A stretch of DNA of 64,000 nt. It comes from Coriobacteriaceae bacterium AF08-21. Lineage in GTDB: Bacteria > Actinomycetota > Coriobacteriia > Coriobacteriales > Coriobacteriaceae. The notes beneath the pieces were generated by a model, which saw only the letters and a list, made by a program, of their open reading frames with translations, ran no database searches and had not been told where the DNA came from. Positions 41,141 to 50,497 of this stretch are shown in pieces; within the stretch, counting starts at the first letter, position 1; each line of letters opens with the position of its first letter. Both the position numbers and the translations under genes were made by a program. Where the stretch lies: the NCBI GenBank assembly GCA_027687465.1, contig JAQCQR010000001.1, forward strand, positions 62,001-126,000, given 5' to 3'.

Positions 41141-41491
41141 ATGACGGCACCGACTTTGGAGAACCTGCCTGCCTGCCCAGTGGAGACAACGCTTTTGCTC
41201 ATCGGCAACAAGTGGCAGGTGCTCATCCTGCGCGAACTCTCGCTCAAAGGCACGATGCGCTTTAAGGAGCTGCAACGCTCGATCGGCAAGATTTCGCAGA
41301 AAGTTCTGACCAGCAACCTACGAACCATGGAGGAAACGGGGCTCGTTCATCGTGAAGCGTTCGCAGAGGTGCCCCCACGGGTGGAGTACTCGCTCACCGA
41401 CCTGGGACAGACACTCAGACCCGTTCTTGACGCAATGAGAGCTTGGGGCGAGAACTACAAGGAGCAGCTCCGCGGCGGCGGGCTCCGATAA
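41141..41491 (+). CDS. HxlR-family regulator 2
   Basis: This 116-residue winged-helix regulator shows CPVETTLLLIGNKWQVLILR, FKELQRSIGKISQKVLTSNL and PPRVEYSLTDLG. It keeps the Cys of the CPV motif. I place the start at ATG 41141, with GGAGG about 10 bases upstream, which gives the normal short N-terminus. An in-frame ATG at 41105, with AAAGGA 11 bases upstream, would add 12 residues. It probably represses the divergent oxidoreductase gene. Confidence 0.82.
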   Translation: MTAPTLENLPACPVETTLLLIGNKWQVLILRELSLKGTMRFKELQRSIGKISQKVLTSNLRTMEETGLVHREAFAEVPPRVEYSLTDLGQTLRPVLDAMRAWGENYKEQLRGGGLR

Positions 41492-41762
41492 GTAGCTCCT
41501 GCGGGTTACACACCTACAAATACCCCTCCGTCCCATCGCCATCACGGGAAACTCTCCTCCGTGATTCTCGCTGCCAGCGGCTTCGAGGCCGCGCTGGCGG
41601 TTCCGGCACGGCTGGAGTCGGCCCGCGCGAGCAGCGGAAAGGGATACACGCCCTTTACCAAGGTAGATTGCTGCTTTCGCTTCCCGTTCCTTCCGCAGTA
41701 TTCTCAAGGCGGATGCGCGGCCCGCGCTCTTGGCGCCTAGGGGGCGTCGCCGTCACATCGTT

Positions 41763-42386
41763 TCATTCGCGCCTCTCTTTAGCGTTGGCAAAACGTCGGT
41801 TCGTGCCGTTCGGGTGCACGCAGGTTTTGATAATGCGCGCCATCTCATCGATAGGCGTTTCGCAGCCGCTTTGGATCCAGTCCTGAACCACGGCAGAGAG
41901 CCCATGCACATAAAAACTGATGACGAAGGCCCGCTGCTCGCTGGGATAGCCAAAGCGCTCCAACACTGGGTCGATGACGTGCTTCGCTAGGGCCTCGAAT
42001 CGCTCCTGAGCTTGCAGCGTATGCCCGTTTGCGAGCATCGCGCGATAGATGGAACAGTTGTCTTGGACGAACTCGAGGTAGGGCCTCAGGTACTCGTCGG
42101 TTACGAAAACGAGCTCGTCGAGGGGAGCCGTACGGATAGTCCCGATCGTGTCTGCGACGCTTTGTTCAAAGCGCTCGAAGAACTTGGTGTTCACATGCTC
42201 CGAACACTCCTTCACGAGGTCAGGGACACCCTGGTAGTGAAGGTAGAACGTAGAGCGCCCCACCCCTGCCTTCTTGCAGATCTCCTTAACGGTTATGAAC
42301 TCCGCATCCTTGTCCTGCAGCAAGTCGAGCAAAGCCTCGTCCATAAGCTGCGCCGTCGTAAAGTATCTGCTCTGCTGCCTGTTCAC
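41763..42386 (-). CDS. TetR-family regulator (membrane-protein pair)
   Basis: This 207-residue protein has an N-terminal helix-turn-helix (EALLDLLQDKDAEFITVKEI, CKKAGVGRSTFYLHY) and a TetR_C_7-like sensor domain (FVISFYVHGLSAVVQDWI). Start codon GTG at 42386; GGGAG lies about 10 bases upstream. It is 29 bases downstream of a small membrane-protein gene and is probably co-transcribed with it. Confidence 0.82.
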   Translation of the reverse strand: MNRQQSRYFTTAQLMDEALLDLLQDKDAEFITVKEICKKAGVGRSTFYLHYQGVPDLVKECSEHVNTKFFERFEQSVADTIGTIRTAPLDELVFVTDEYLRPYLEFVQDNCSIYRAMLANGHTLQAQERFEALAKHVIDPVLERFGYPSEQRAFVISFYVHGLSAVVQDWIQSGCETPIDEMARIIKTCVHPNGTNRRFANAKERRE

Positions 42387-42415
42387 CCAAGCCCGCCTCT
42401 CCCTGATGCCAAAAG

Positions 42416-42769
42416 CTATTCGCCGGCAATTTCCTTGGCAAGCTCCATTATCTCAAAGGCGTATTTCTTCTTAGAGGTTTCCAGAATCCGGCGATATAGG
42501 ACAAGGTTCGCGCTTGCGCCTACGAGACCCAAGATGCCAAGGACGATTCCGAGCACGAACAACGTGCTCTGGCCAGACCCCAGCACCCCCATGGTCAGGC
42601 ACATGCCTACACCCAACAGCAGCGCAGAAACGATGCCGAAGCTGTGGGCGCAGATGCTTGCAGGGCGCTTAGCTTTGGCATCGAGTTTCTTGAGCGCGGT
42701 GAGCTTGGAGGCGCTTTTGGGCGCGTATTGCTTGGCGATCGATTCCGCGTAGATCTTGTCGGTGACCAT
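42416..42769 (-). CDS. Small two-helix membrane protein, unknown
   Basis: This 117-residue protein has an N-terminal cytosolic Lys-rich part and two hydrophobic helices (about 44-64 and 70-90), ending in a charged helix (SKKKYAFEIMELAKEIAG). I do not recognise a family beyond small TetR-linked membrane proteins. The ATG at 42769 has AAGGAAG upstream. The frame is open farther upstream to 43198 but that extension is not protein-like. Confidence 0.6.
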   Translation of the reverse strand: MVTDKIYAESIAKQYAPKSASKLTALKKLDAKAKRPASICAHSFGIVSALLLGVGMCLTMGVLGSGQSTLFVLGIVLGILGLVGASANLVLYRRILETSKKKYAFEIMELAKEIAGE

Positions 42770-42785
42770 GTTTTCTTCCTTTTCT

Positions 42786-43185
42786 CTATGGCTTGTTCGA
42801 CAACCCAAGAATAGGAAGAACGTGCAGGCGATTGAAGAACACAAACGGGACGTTGTGTCCATGTTCGGCTCGGGCCGGTAATGAACGGTCTCTCGCAGAG
42901 CGCGTCGGTTGTTCATTGCGAGTCGCCGATGGGACTTCCAGATGATGAATCGGCCCGATCTGAATTCTGGCTTGAAGTGGGGTGATTCGACGGATTCCCA
43001 AAGTGCGCCTTGGTATACCTCCGGGATTCTTTGGCCTCGATGACCTTTCCAACCGCACTTCCAAGTCATCGCGGCGTGCTCGTTAGATCCTTCGGCCGCT
43101 CCGCCTGCATTTGGCGTGGCGACTGGGGAGGAGGTTGCGTCGACGAATATGCTCAGGTCTCGTCCCAATAAAATTCCGCTAGATA
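42786..43185. other. Non-coding or decayed stretch
   Basis: No reading frame here looks like a protein. The minus-strand frame reads fragments such as TWKCGWKGHRGQ that might be decayed transposase, but I cannot place them. Confidence 0.3.
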
Positions 43186-43192
43186 GAATCAG

Positions 43193-43900
43193 AACCACCC
43201 TTAAAAAGGGTGGTTTGCTCTTAGGGTATAACCCACGGGCCCCGGGCTCGCGTCTAAAGGCGCGGGCCCGGACTTCGTCCAGGCCTAGTGCATCTTGACC
43301 CGTGGCGCGCCGGTCGAATCGGCGGCATCACCCCCTCTTGAAGGGGTCCTCGTACTCCTTCACGCTCAGCTTGTCCAGTGCGATGTCGTGGGACTCCTGC
43401 TCCCTGATGTACTTGGCGATCGTCGCCTCGTTCAGGCCGACGGTGGACACGCAGTGGCCCTCCGCCCAGAACTTCCTGTTGCCGAACTTGTACTTGAGGT
43501 TGGCGTGCCTGTCGAATATCATCAGCGAGCTCTTCCCCTTCAGGTAGCCCATCACGCTGGACACGCTGTACTTCGGCGGTATCGCCAGCAGCATGTGGAC
43601 GTGGTCGGGCATCAGGTGCCCCTCGATGACCTCTATCCCCTTGTACTGGCAGAGCTTCCTGAAGATCTCCCCAAGGTCGGACCTTATTTGGTTGTAGATG
43701 ACTTTGCGCCTATACTTCGGCGTGAACACGACGTGGTACTTGCACGTCCACTTCGTGTGCGACAGGCCGTAGGCCTTCTGGGCCATACGCCACCACCGCC
43801 CTCTCGACTCGGATTCCTTGCGGCCTGAACAATCGCAAGTGTCCGGCGAGGGGGCGGCTTTGTAAAGCCGTTTGGCCCCACCCGCATAGCGGGTGGTTTC
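43193..43900 (-). mobile_element. IS200/IS605-family insertion sequence
   Basis: A single-transposase element is framed by subterminal hairpins rather than inverted repeats. Right-end hairpin AACCACCC-TTAAAAA-GGGTGGTT is at 43193-43215 and left-end hairpin CCACCCGC-ATA-GCGGGTGG at 43878-43896; a GC-rich hairpin at about 43241-43277 lies just past the tnpA stop. The two end hairpins share CCACCC, as expected for TnpA recognition. Exact cleavage sites are not determined. Confidence 0.75.
43328..43786 (-). CDS. tnpA: IS200 transposase TnpA (HUH type)
   Basis: This 152-residue Y1 HUH single-strand transposase has the HUH motif HVH in GHLMPDHVHMLLAIPPK and the catalytic Tyr in TIAKYIREQE. KYSVSSVMGYLKGKSSLMIF and FGNRKFWAEG are strongly conserved in IS200. 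Length is normal and no frameshift is seen, so the element may be active. The ATG at 43786 begins MAQKAYGLSHTKWTCKYHVV. Confidence 0.92.
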   Translation of the reverse strand: MAQKAYGLSHTKWTCKYHVVFTPKYRRKVIYNQIRSDLGEIFRKLCQYKGIEVIEGHLMPDHVHMLLAIPPKYSVSSVMGYLKGKSSLMIFDRHANLKYKFGNRKFWAEGHCVSTVGLNEATIAKYIREQESHDIALDKLSVKEYEDPFKRG

Positions 43901-43948
43901 TGATGCGGCGCGCTGCGCGCCCCGCACAGGCTAAAGCCTGTAAATAAA

Positions 43949-43981
43949 AATACCCCCGATTCCAAGTGGAAATCGGGGGTA
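43949..43981. terminator. Hairpin ATACCCCCGATT..AAATCGGGGGTAT, copy A
   Basis: This is a strong stem at the left edge of the defence island. A near-copy with a different loop ends the window (63968-64000). Confidence 0.7.
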
Positions 43982-43987
43982 TCTCAT

Positions 43988-44095
43988 CGGGTGGCTTTCA
44001 AGCAGTTTGCAAAACTGCAGGTCGCAGACCTTCATTGCTAGTAGGAGAAATGAGTAGTCTCGGGTGGCTTGCCCATGAGTTGACGAATAAGTTGG
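43988..44095. repeat. Diverged intergenic repeat, copy A
   Basis: About 100 bases starting GGTGGCTTTCAAG and including GGTGGCTTGCCCATG align with 52113-52212 at roughly two-thirds identity. Each copy lies a few hundred bases or less upstream of a defence gene (the type IIG-like gene, abiF). The 43982-44420 stretch holds no supported gene. Confidence 0.5.
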
Positions 44096-44420
44096 AGCTT
44101 CGCCATTGGCTCAATCGCTTCGCGCGCTCGATAAACTTGTTTAGTAAAAGGCGGATCGGTCACCGATGGACGCACGACGAGAAACACGTACCTCCAGTGG
44201 TTCAAGCACGGCGCGCGTGAGGATCTCTGCAAGCAACCGCCTGGTACGCTACTGTTGCCAGCGTGGCTTAGCGGACTGGCGAATCCCGCCCCGTGCGCGT
44301 CATCATCCAATCAAATGCCCTGGCAAGCAGCAGCACCGCCAATCACACTACGTTCTTACGGCGTCCTCTGCGATAAAATTAGCGAATTGTGTTTTCACCT
44401 CGCAGCTACGGAGACATTAG

Positions 44421-47400
44421 ATGATTACTCTGGACAATCTTCGCGACGCACTTAGGGCTCTGTGCTACGAGCCCTCGGGCGACGGCACCGTTTATCAGAA
44501 ATCCTGGGAAGAGACCAGCGCGCAAATCACAGTCGATTTTTCCAAGAAACGCATCGGCTACCCGAAAGACCTGGGGTTCAAAGTCAACAAAGACACAACT
44601 TGTAACTTTTCCGATAACGAGAACTTCGTCGTACTCGCCTGCGTAACCATGCTCCTCGACAAAGGATATCGCCCCGAATCACTTGAGCTGGAGCGCGAAT
44701 GGGCCCTTGGGCACGAACAAAAGAGCGGCCGCGCTGATATCTGCATTAATGACGAGAGGGGCGACACACTCGCAATCGTCGAATGCAAGACCCCTGGAAC
44801 CGAGTTCAAAAACGAATTCAAGAACATGCAGTCAGACGGAGGGCAACTCCTCTCCTATTGGCAACAAGAGCGCGCGACTCGCTGGTTGGTACTCTTTGCA
44901 TGCGATTTCATCAACAACGAAATCGTGCCAGACCAGGTTTCAATTAACTGCAGCGATGACGAGAACTTCATCGCGCTCGCCAAACGCGATGACACCATTG
45001 CGCTCTACCGCGACGCCCGTACAGTGGAACAGCTCCATCAAGTTTGGACGGAAACGTACAACCAACAAGTCGAGGGAAACATCCTCTTTGGCGATAGGTC
45101 GACGGCATACCACCCGATGGTTCCTCCCCTTCTCAAGAAGGACCTTGTCGACTTCAGGGCCGAAGACAGCATCGTCAACCGCTTCGAGGAAATCCTCCGC
45201 CACAACAACGTCTCCGATAAAGAGAACGCCTTCAATCGCCTTATCGCGCTCTTTATCGCGAAGCTCCAAGACGAGCTCTCGAAAATGCCAACCCAGGAGA
45301 TTGAGTTCCAATACCGCCAAGGACGCGACACCTACGAAACGCTCCAGGACAGGCTCCAGAGACTCCACTCAGACGGCATGAGAAAGCTCATGCGGGAAGA
45401 GGTCCTGTACGTTCCCAACGACTACGCCGAAAACCTCATAAGCAACTATACGGGCCAGCACCGCAAGAAGCTCATCGAGGAGCTGAACGGCACGCTGCGC
45501 AAGCTCAAGTTCTATACCAACAATGACTTTGCGTTCAAAGACGTCCACAACGAGGAACTCTTTCTTCAGAACGGCAAGGTACTCGTAGAGACGGTGCAAC
45601 TTCTACAGCCGTATCGCATCGTAGGAACTCAAGACATTCAATTCTTGGGCGACCTCTTCGAACAGCTCCTTAATCAGGGCTTTAAGCAAAACGAGGGCCA
45701 ATTCTTCACACCTGTGCCCATCACCCGTTTTATTTGGAAGTCACTCCCACTCGACAGCATCGTGCAGGACGAGGCTGGTGCCGTGCACTATCCACGCGTT
45801 ATCGATTACGCCTGTGGCGCGGGGCACTTTCTCACAGAAGGATTCGAAGAAATCTCCGACGCCGCATGCCAATATGATCCGACCATAGAGGATGACCTCG
45901 GAGACGCCGACTGGGTCAGAGACAATCTCGTCGGCATCGAGAAGGACTATCGACTCGCTCGCGTTTCCAAGGTCTCGTCCTACATGCATGGCGCAGGGCA
46001 GAGCAACGTGGTCTTCGGCGACGGACTTGAAAATTATCCCGACAAGGGAATCGACAGCCGAACCGACAGGGGACGCTTCGACATTCTTGTCGCCAATCCC
46101 CCGTACTCTGTAGCGGCCTTCAAACCGCATCTCAAGCTTCACAACAACGAACTCAAAGTGCTGGAAACCATCAGCGATAGCGGCTCGGAAATCGAGACCC
46201 TCTTTGTCGAGCGTGCGGCACAGCTTGTTCGGCCCGGAGGCTACGCCGCCATCGTCCTCCCCACCTCGATCCTCGACAAGAGCACGAGCTCGAGTTTCAT
46301 GGCCGCACGCGATGTGCTTTTGAGCTCCTTCGAGATCGTCTCCATCGCCAGGTTTGGATCAGGCACATTCGCGGCCACAGGAACAAACGTCGCAATTATG
46401 TTCCTACGTCGCTTTGACGAGATCCCGCCCCGCAATGCGAACGCACTTGATTTCGTTGACGCTGTTTTTGAGCGCAGGAAGCTCACTGGCTGGAGAGACG
46501 AAAGCGCTTTCAACGCTTATCTCGGCACAATTAATGTAGACGGAGATACTTACCGGGCTTTTCTCGCAGGAGAGGCTAACTGGAACGAATGGGCAAACAC
46601 TCGCCACTTCAGCGTTTATTGCCATCTTTTCGAATCATCGAAGGAGCTCAAGACCCTTCGGAAGAGCAAGACTTGGAAGGCGGCCGACAAGAACTCACGG
46701 CTCAAAGCAGAGAACGAGCTGTTCTATCGCCATGCGCACAAGGAAGAGCGCAAACGCCTGCGCGTTTGGGGTCTCGTCTGCGGTGAACAGACGCTCATCA
46801 TCAACTCACCTAACACGACCAAGGAAATCGCCTCTTTCCTTGGCTACAAATGGAGCAATCGCAAAGGCAACGAGGGGATACAGCCCATCGATGGTGAGGG
46901 CGTGCTCTATTCGGACAACGAATCGGACGACACGAACTCGCTAAGCGGCATCATCAGAGCATGGTTCTCCGGCGAGCAGGTTGAGCCCGGCGACCTTGCC
47001 CAGTACTACTACTATGCCAAGACCGCCGATTTCATTGACTTTGATGCCGATAAGTTCGACGAGACTCTTACGATTCCCCGCTCTTTCTACAAGCCCCGCT
47101 CGTTCGCCCAGGGCACCGTAGTCAAGACGCTTAGAGACATCACATCCTACGTTACCAACAGCGTGGCCCAGAGTTCCATCACCACCGACACTTACGTAAC
47201 AACGGAAAACATGGTCAAGGACCGTGGCGGCATAACCACCTATAGTGGAGAGCTTCCGGCAAGTGCTGGCACCGCATACAAGAAGGGAGACACGCTCGTC
47301 TCCAATATTCGCCCCTATCTGCAGAAGATTTGGCTCGCAGACCGCGATGGGGCGTGCTCCAAGGACGTTTTGGTATTCCGAAGCATAAATACCGACAGCC

Positions 47401-48248
47401 TATTGCCCGAGTTTCTCCATCTGCTCCTGTGGCAGAAGGACTTCTTCGACTACGATATGTCCACCTTCACGGGAACCGGCAGGCCTCGCGGAGACAAGGA
47501 TGAGCTGCTCAAATACCCCATCCCAGTCCCGACGCTCTCCGAGCAGAGAGCCCTCATCGACGATTTCAATCGCTTAACAGATGAAATCAATAGCAAACGA
47601 CAGCAAATCGCCGCTCTCAAGGAGAGCGTCAAATCACGGTTTGTCGAGATGTTTAGAACCAAGACACACGCATCATGGCCAATCGAAACAATCGGCAACT
47701 ACAGCATAGAAATGCACTACGGCACTTCAGCAAAAGCCGGCGCCGATGGCGATTATGTCTACATCCGAATGAACAATATCACCGACGACGGCATCCTTGA
47801 CCTAACCGATACAAAGCGAATCACCCTAAAGGGCCAAGCTCTCGAAAATGCTACCGTCCGCTATGGCGATATGCTTTTTAATCGAACCAACAGCATTGAC
47901 AAGGTTGGGAAAACTTGCGTTTTTCATCAGTCAGAGACCATGGTTATTGCTGGGTACATCGTGTGCGTAAGGTTCGCTGACCACAGCTCTGCCGAATATG
48001 TATCTGGTTACCTGAATTCAAAGGAAGGAAAGCGAGTCCTTCGTAATATAGCGAAGGGAAGTGTCCATCAGGCAAATATCAGCGCAGCAGACTTGGCCGC
48101 TATTCCCATTGCAATTCCCCCGTTGTCCCTCCAACAGGAGTTCGCCGACTTCGCTGCCGAGGCGGACAAATCGCAATTTGCACTCGAGCAAGAGGTCGAC
48201 GCCCTTTCCGCAGAGCGCGACGCCCTTCTAGACCGATTCCTCGCGTGA
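44421..48248 (+). CDS. Fused nuclease-methyltransferase-specificity protein (type IIG-like restriction enzyme)
   Basis: This 1275-residue fusion starts with an HSDR_N-like nuclease part (about 1-190, with ADICINDERGD and IVECKTPG giving the D...ExK site). An N6-adenine methyltransferase follows (SAM motif VIDYACGAGHFLTEG at about 460, catalytic NPPYSV at about 557). A C-terminal HsdS-like region (about 880-1275) has two target-recognition halves, each ending in a coiled coil (EQRALIDDFNRLTDE; LSLQQEFADFAAEADKSQF). No helicase motor is present, so it should cut like type IIG/IIL enzymes rather than type I. The GGAG before ATG 44421 is 8 bases away. The locus continues with a recombinase and a spare specificity half. 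Confidence 0.8.
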   Translation: MITLDNLRDALRALCYEPSGDGTVYQKSWEETSAQITVDFSKKRIGYPKDLGFKVNKDTTCNFSDNENFVVLACVTMLLDKGYRPESLELEREWALGHEQKSGRADICINDERGDTLAIVECKTPGTEFKNEFKNMQSDGGQLLSYWQQERATRWLVLFACDFINNEIVPDQVSINCSDDENFIALAKRDDTIALYRDARTVEQLHQVWTETYNQQVEGNILFGDRSTAYHPMVPPLLKKDLVDFRAEDSIVNRFEEILRHNNVSDKENAFNRLIALFIAKLQDELSKMPTQEIEFQYRQGRDTYETLQDRLQRLHSDGMRKLMREEVLYVPNDYAENLISNYTGQHRKKLIEELNGTLRKLKFYTNNDFAFKDVHNEELFLQNGKVLVETVQLLQPYRIVGTQDIQFLGDLFEQLLNQGFKQNEGQFFTPVPITRFIWKSLPLDSIVQDEAGAVHYPRVIDYACGAGHFLTEGFEEISDAACQYDPTIEDDLGDADWVRDNLVGIEKDYRLARVSKVSSYMHGAGQSNVVFGDGLENYPDKGIDSRTDRGRFDILVANPPYSVAAFKPHLKLHNNELKVLETISDSGSEIETLFVERAAQLVRPGGYAAIVLPTSILDKSTSSSFMAARDVLLSSFEIVSIARFGSGTFAATGTNVAIMFLRRFDEIPPRNANALDFVDAVFERRKLTGWRDESAFNAYLGTINVDGDTYRAFLAGEANWNEWANTRHFSVYCHLFESSKELKTLRKSKTWKAADKNSRLKAENELFYRHAHKEERKRLRVWGLVCGEQTLIINSPNTTKEIASFLGYKWSNRKGNEGIQPIDGEGVLYSDNESDDTNSLSGIIRAWFSGEQVEPGDLAQYYYYAKTADFIDFDADKFDETLTIPRSFYKPRSFAQGTVVKTLRDITSYVTNSVAQSSITTDTYVTTENMVKDRGGITTYSGELPASAGTAYKKGDTLVSNIRPYLQKIWLADRDGACSKDVLVFRSINTDSLLPEFLHLLLWQKDFFDYDMSTFTGTGRPRGDKDELLKYPIPVPTLSEQRALIDDFNRLTDEINSKRQQIAALKESVKSRFVEMFRTKTHASWPIETIGNYSIEMHYGTSAKAGADGDYVYIRMNNITDDGILDLTDTKRITLKGQALENATVRYGDMLFNRTNSIDKVGKTCVFHQSETMVIAGYIVCVRFADHSSAEYVSGYLNSKEGKRVLRNIAKGSVHQANISAADLAAIPIAIPPLSLQQEFADFAAEADKSQFALEQEVDALSAERDALLDRFLA
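47628..47644 (+). repeat. 17-bp direct repeat, copy 1 (inside specificity region)
   Basis: GTCAAATCACGGTTTGT encodes VKSRFV at the junction between the two specificity halves. The identical 17 bases recur at 49279-49295 at the head of the silent cassette. Confidence 0.9.
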
Positions 48249-48253
48249 TACGT

Positions 48254-48281
48254 TCCTCCCATCCATATCGGGATGGGAGGA
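48254..48281 (+). promoter_or_regulatory. Perfect hairpin that buries the recombinase ribosome-binding site
   Basis: The arms TCCTCCCATCC and GGATGGGAGGA with a 6-base loop begin just after the restriction gene stop. The right arm contains the GGGAGGA that serves the ATG at 48286, so pairing would block translation. Confidence 0.7.
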
Positions 48282-48285
48282 ACTG

Positions 48286-49278
48286 ATGCACACGACGATC
48301 GAAATAGCAAACGCGGTTCTCACAAAAATGCAGGCACTCGTTAGCGGCGAAGTGCTTTCGTATCTCGAGAGCGTCCTTATGAGCGAACTCAGGGGCATCG
48401 AACTTGAAGTGAACGCGCTCAGCAATGTCGAAGACGAGGCCTCAAAGTACATGGAGCGATTCCTCGCAGCCAAAACCATCGAGGGATGCTCGCCTAAGAC
48501 CATCAGGTACTACAAGGCCACACTTACAAGGGCGCTCGAAGCAATCAAAAAACCAATTGTCCGGATTAGTTCAGATGACTTACGAACATACCTGAGCGAA
48601 TATCCCATGGGTAATAACGCAGGGAGCATCACCGTCGACAACGTCAGGCGCATCCTGTCGTCATTCTTCTCTTGGCTTGAAGACGAGAACCATATACTCA
48701 AAAGCCCTGCACGACGCATTAAAAAGATTCGCTCAAAGAGAACGGTCAAGTCCGTATATTCTGATGAAGAACTTATAGCCCTCACAGACGCCTGTTCTTG
48801 CAAGAGGGATCTGGCAATCATCAACCTTCTTAGTTCAACAGGGATGAGAATAGGCGAACTCGTCTCGCTCAATCGAGAAGACGTTGATCTAAATCGGCGA
48901 GAGTGCATTGTACTCGGAAAGGGCAACAAAGAGAGAGTCGTCTATTTTGATGCGACTACAAAGCTGCACCTAAACAACTACCTGCAAGAACGCAGCGATA
49001 ACGTCGCCGCGCTATTCTGTAGTCTCACAAAGCCGAGTTCTAGGCTGCAAGTAAGCGGAGTCGAGCTCCGCCTTCGCTCCTTGGGAACAAAAGCAGGCGT
49101 CAAACACGTCCACCCACATAAGTTCAGGAGAACGCTGGCCACCAAAGCAATTGGAAAAGGAATGCCCATCGAGCAGGTGCAGAAGCTGCTTGGCCATCAA
49201 AAGATTGATACAACGTTGATGTACGCAATGGTCGATCAGGACAACGTAAGGGACTCTCATAGAAGGTATATCTGTTAA
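48286..49278 (+). CDS. Tyrosine recombinase of the specificity-switch locus
   Basis: This 330-residue XerD-like recombinase has an N-terminal SAM-like DNA-binding part (FLAAKTIEGCSPKTIRYYKA) and a catalytic domain. The catalytic residues are Arg (STGMRIGELVSL), His-x-x-Arg (HPHKFRRTLAT), His (LLGHQKIDTTL) and Tyr (LMYAMVD). Enzymes of this subfamily next to hsdS genes shuffle target-recognition halves. It stands between the expressed specificity region and a silent half-gene that share a 17-bp repeat. Confidence 0.9.
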   Translation: MHTTIEIANAVLTKMQALVSGEVLSYLESVLMSELRGIELEVNALSNVEDEASKYMERFLAAKTIEGCSPKTIRYYKATLTRALEAIKKPIVRISSDDLRTYLSEYPMGNNAGSITVDNVRRILSSFFSWLEDENHILKSPARRIKKIRSKRTVKSVYSDEELIALTDACSCKRDLAIINLLSSTGMRIGELVSLNREDVDLNRRECIVLGKGNKERVVYFDATTKLHLNNYLQERSDNVAALFCSLTKPSSRLQVSGVELRLRSLGTKAGVKHVHPHKFRRTLATKAIGKGMPIEQVQKLLGHQKIDTTLMYAMVDQDNVRDSHRRYIC

Positions 49279-49295
49279 GTCAAATCACGGTTTGT
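49279..49295 (+). repeat. 17-bp direct repeat, copy 2 (head of silent cassette)
   Basis: GTCAAATCACGGTTTGT directly follows the recombinase stop and is in the same orientation as the copy at 47628. Confidence 0.9.
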
Positions 49296-49878
49296 AGAGG
49301 TATTTGGCGATCCGGTCGATGGTAAAAAATGGCCTTTCGTTAGGCTTGAAGACCTCTGTACCAAGTTGGGTTCCGGAGCAACGCCACGAGGTGGCAAAAC
49401 GGCATACAAGGCCGAAGGTGTTCCGCTGGTCAGAAGTACGAATGTTCACAACGGTCGTTTCGTGTGGAAGGACCTTGCTTGTATTGATGATGAACAAGCC
49501 GCAAAACTAGAAGGCGTCACGCTGATGAAGGGTGACGTGCTTCTGAATATTACTGGCGCTTCGGTTGCTCGTTCATGTCTTTTGCCAGATGAATTGGCTG
49601 GTGGACGTGTTAATCAGCATGTCTCAATTGTCAGAGTCGACCAAAAACGGATGCTGCCGGTGCTATTGAACACGGTGCTGATCAGCGATTCGTATCAGAG
49701 ACTCCTGCTAAACGGCTCAAGAGCGGCTGGAGCAACAAGGGAGGCAATTACCAAAGAAGCTCTAAAGAGAATGACGGTTCCCTTGCCTCCCCTTGAGCTT
49801 CAGCAAGAGTTCGCCTCTTTCGTCGCTCAGGTCGACAAATCGCAATTTATCATCCACCAAGATCTTCACGGCTTTTGA
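49279..49878 (+). pseudogene. Silent HsdS-type specificity half-cassette
   Basis: The frame reads VKSRFVEVFGDPVDGKKWPF from the repeat. It then holds a full target-recognition domain (LEDLCTKLGSGATPRGGKTA, VPLVRSTNVHNGRFV, LNITGASVARSC) and a coiled-coil end LELQQEFASFVAQVDKSQF that parallels the end of the expressed gene (LSLQQEFADFAAEADKSQF). It has no start codon or ribosome-binding site of its own. Recombination at the 17-bp repeat would join it in frame to the methyltransferase-specificity gene and remove the present second half together with the recombinase. Confidence 0.75.
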
Positions 49879-49904
49879 AAAGACAGATAGTTACATGTCC
49901 AACG

Positions 49905-50327
49905 CTACAGAAGCCCGAGGACCGTCGCCTTTGATAGCATCTCGTAGGCTCGCGGATATGTCTCTTTGTCGCGCTCGGCCATAAATGCCCAGTTCGCCGT
50001 CACGTCAGCCGCCCTCACCATAGCCACCTTGGAGGAGTCGACATAGGAGACTGGAATCTTGGGCAGCCAGTCGCTAAATACAGGAGGGTAGGAGGTCTGC
50101 CACGTTGGGTTGAACATGCCGCAGCGCAGCTCCTCATCAACCGATTCTGCCAGGTTGTACTTTCCGTCGATCGAAGTCGAATGCTCGTCAACCACAACAG
50201 AAACTGCATCAACCTCGCTCGCGGCAATTCCCTGAAGCCTCAGCGCGTCAACGATGCCGGACTTCACGCCACGCTTTAGAGCGTAGTCAAGATACCTTTG
50301 CTTGCGCCTTTTCGAGCTTGAATTCTC
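49905..50327 (-). pseudogene. DUF3800 protein, C-terminal remnant
   Basis: The frame ends with GKYNLAESVDEELRCGMF..KIPVSYVDSSKVAMVRAADV, the characteristic C-terminal part of DUF3800 proteins (RNase H-fold-like, often in defence or mobile loci). The upstream end is cut at about 50327, where IS30-derived sequence begins. Confidence 0.55.
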
Positions 50328-50497
50328 AGAGCAACTGCAACACCCCTGAGTAGTGGACCTCGTAGGGCGTCCTGAACCCCAGGCGCTTGTGGGGCCTGCG
50401 GTTGATGGCATCGTACACCCGCTCGACCTCCTCGTCCGAGACCGCAGAGAAGCCGGTCCCCTTCGGGAAGTACTCGCGCAGCAGACCGTCTGTGTTT
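50326..50497 (-). pseudogene. IS30-family transposase, C-terminal fragment
   Basis: The minus-strand frame gives NTDGLLREYFPKGTGF, then DAINRRPHKRLGFRTPYEV and a stop, the conserved end of IS30 transposases. The rest of the gene is missing. It truncates the DUF3800 gene. Confidence 0.75.

Noticed and set aside
42786-43185. Possible decayed transposase upstream of IS200
   Set aside because: Fragments do not match a family I can name; kept only as a non-coding stretch.
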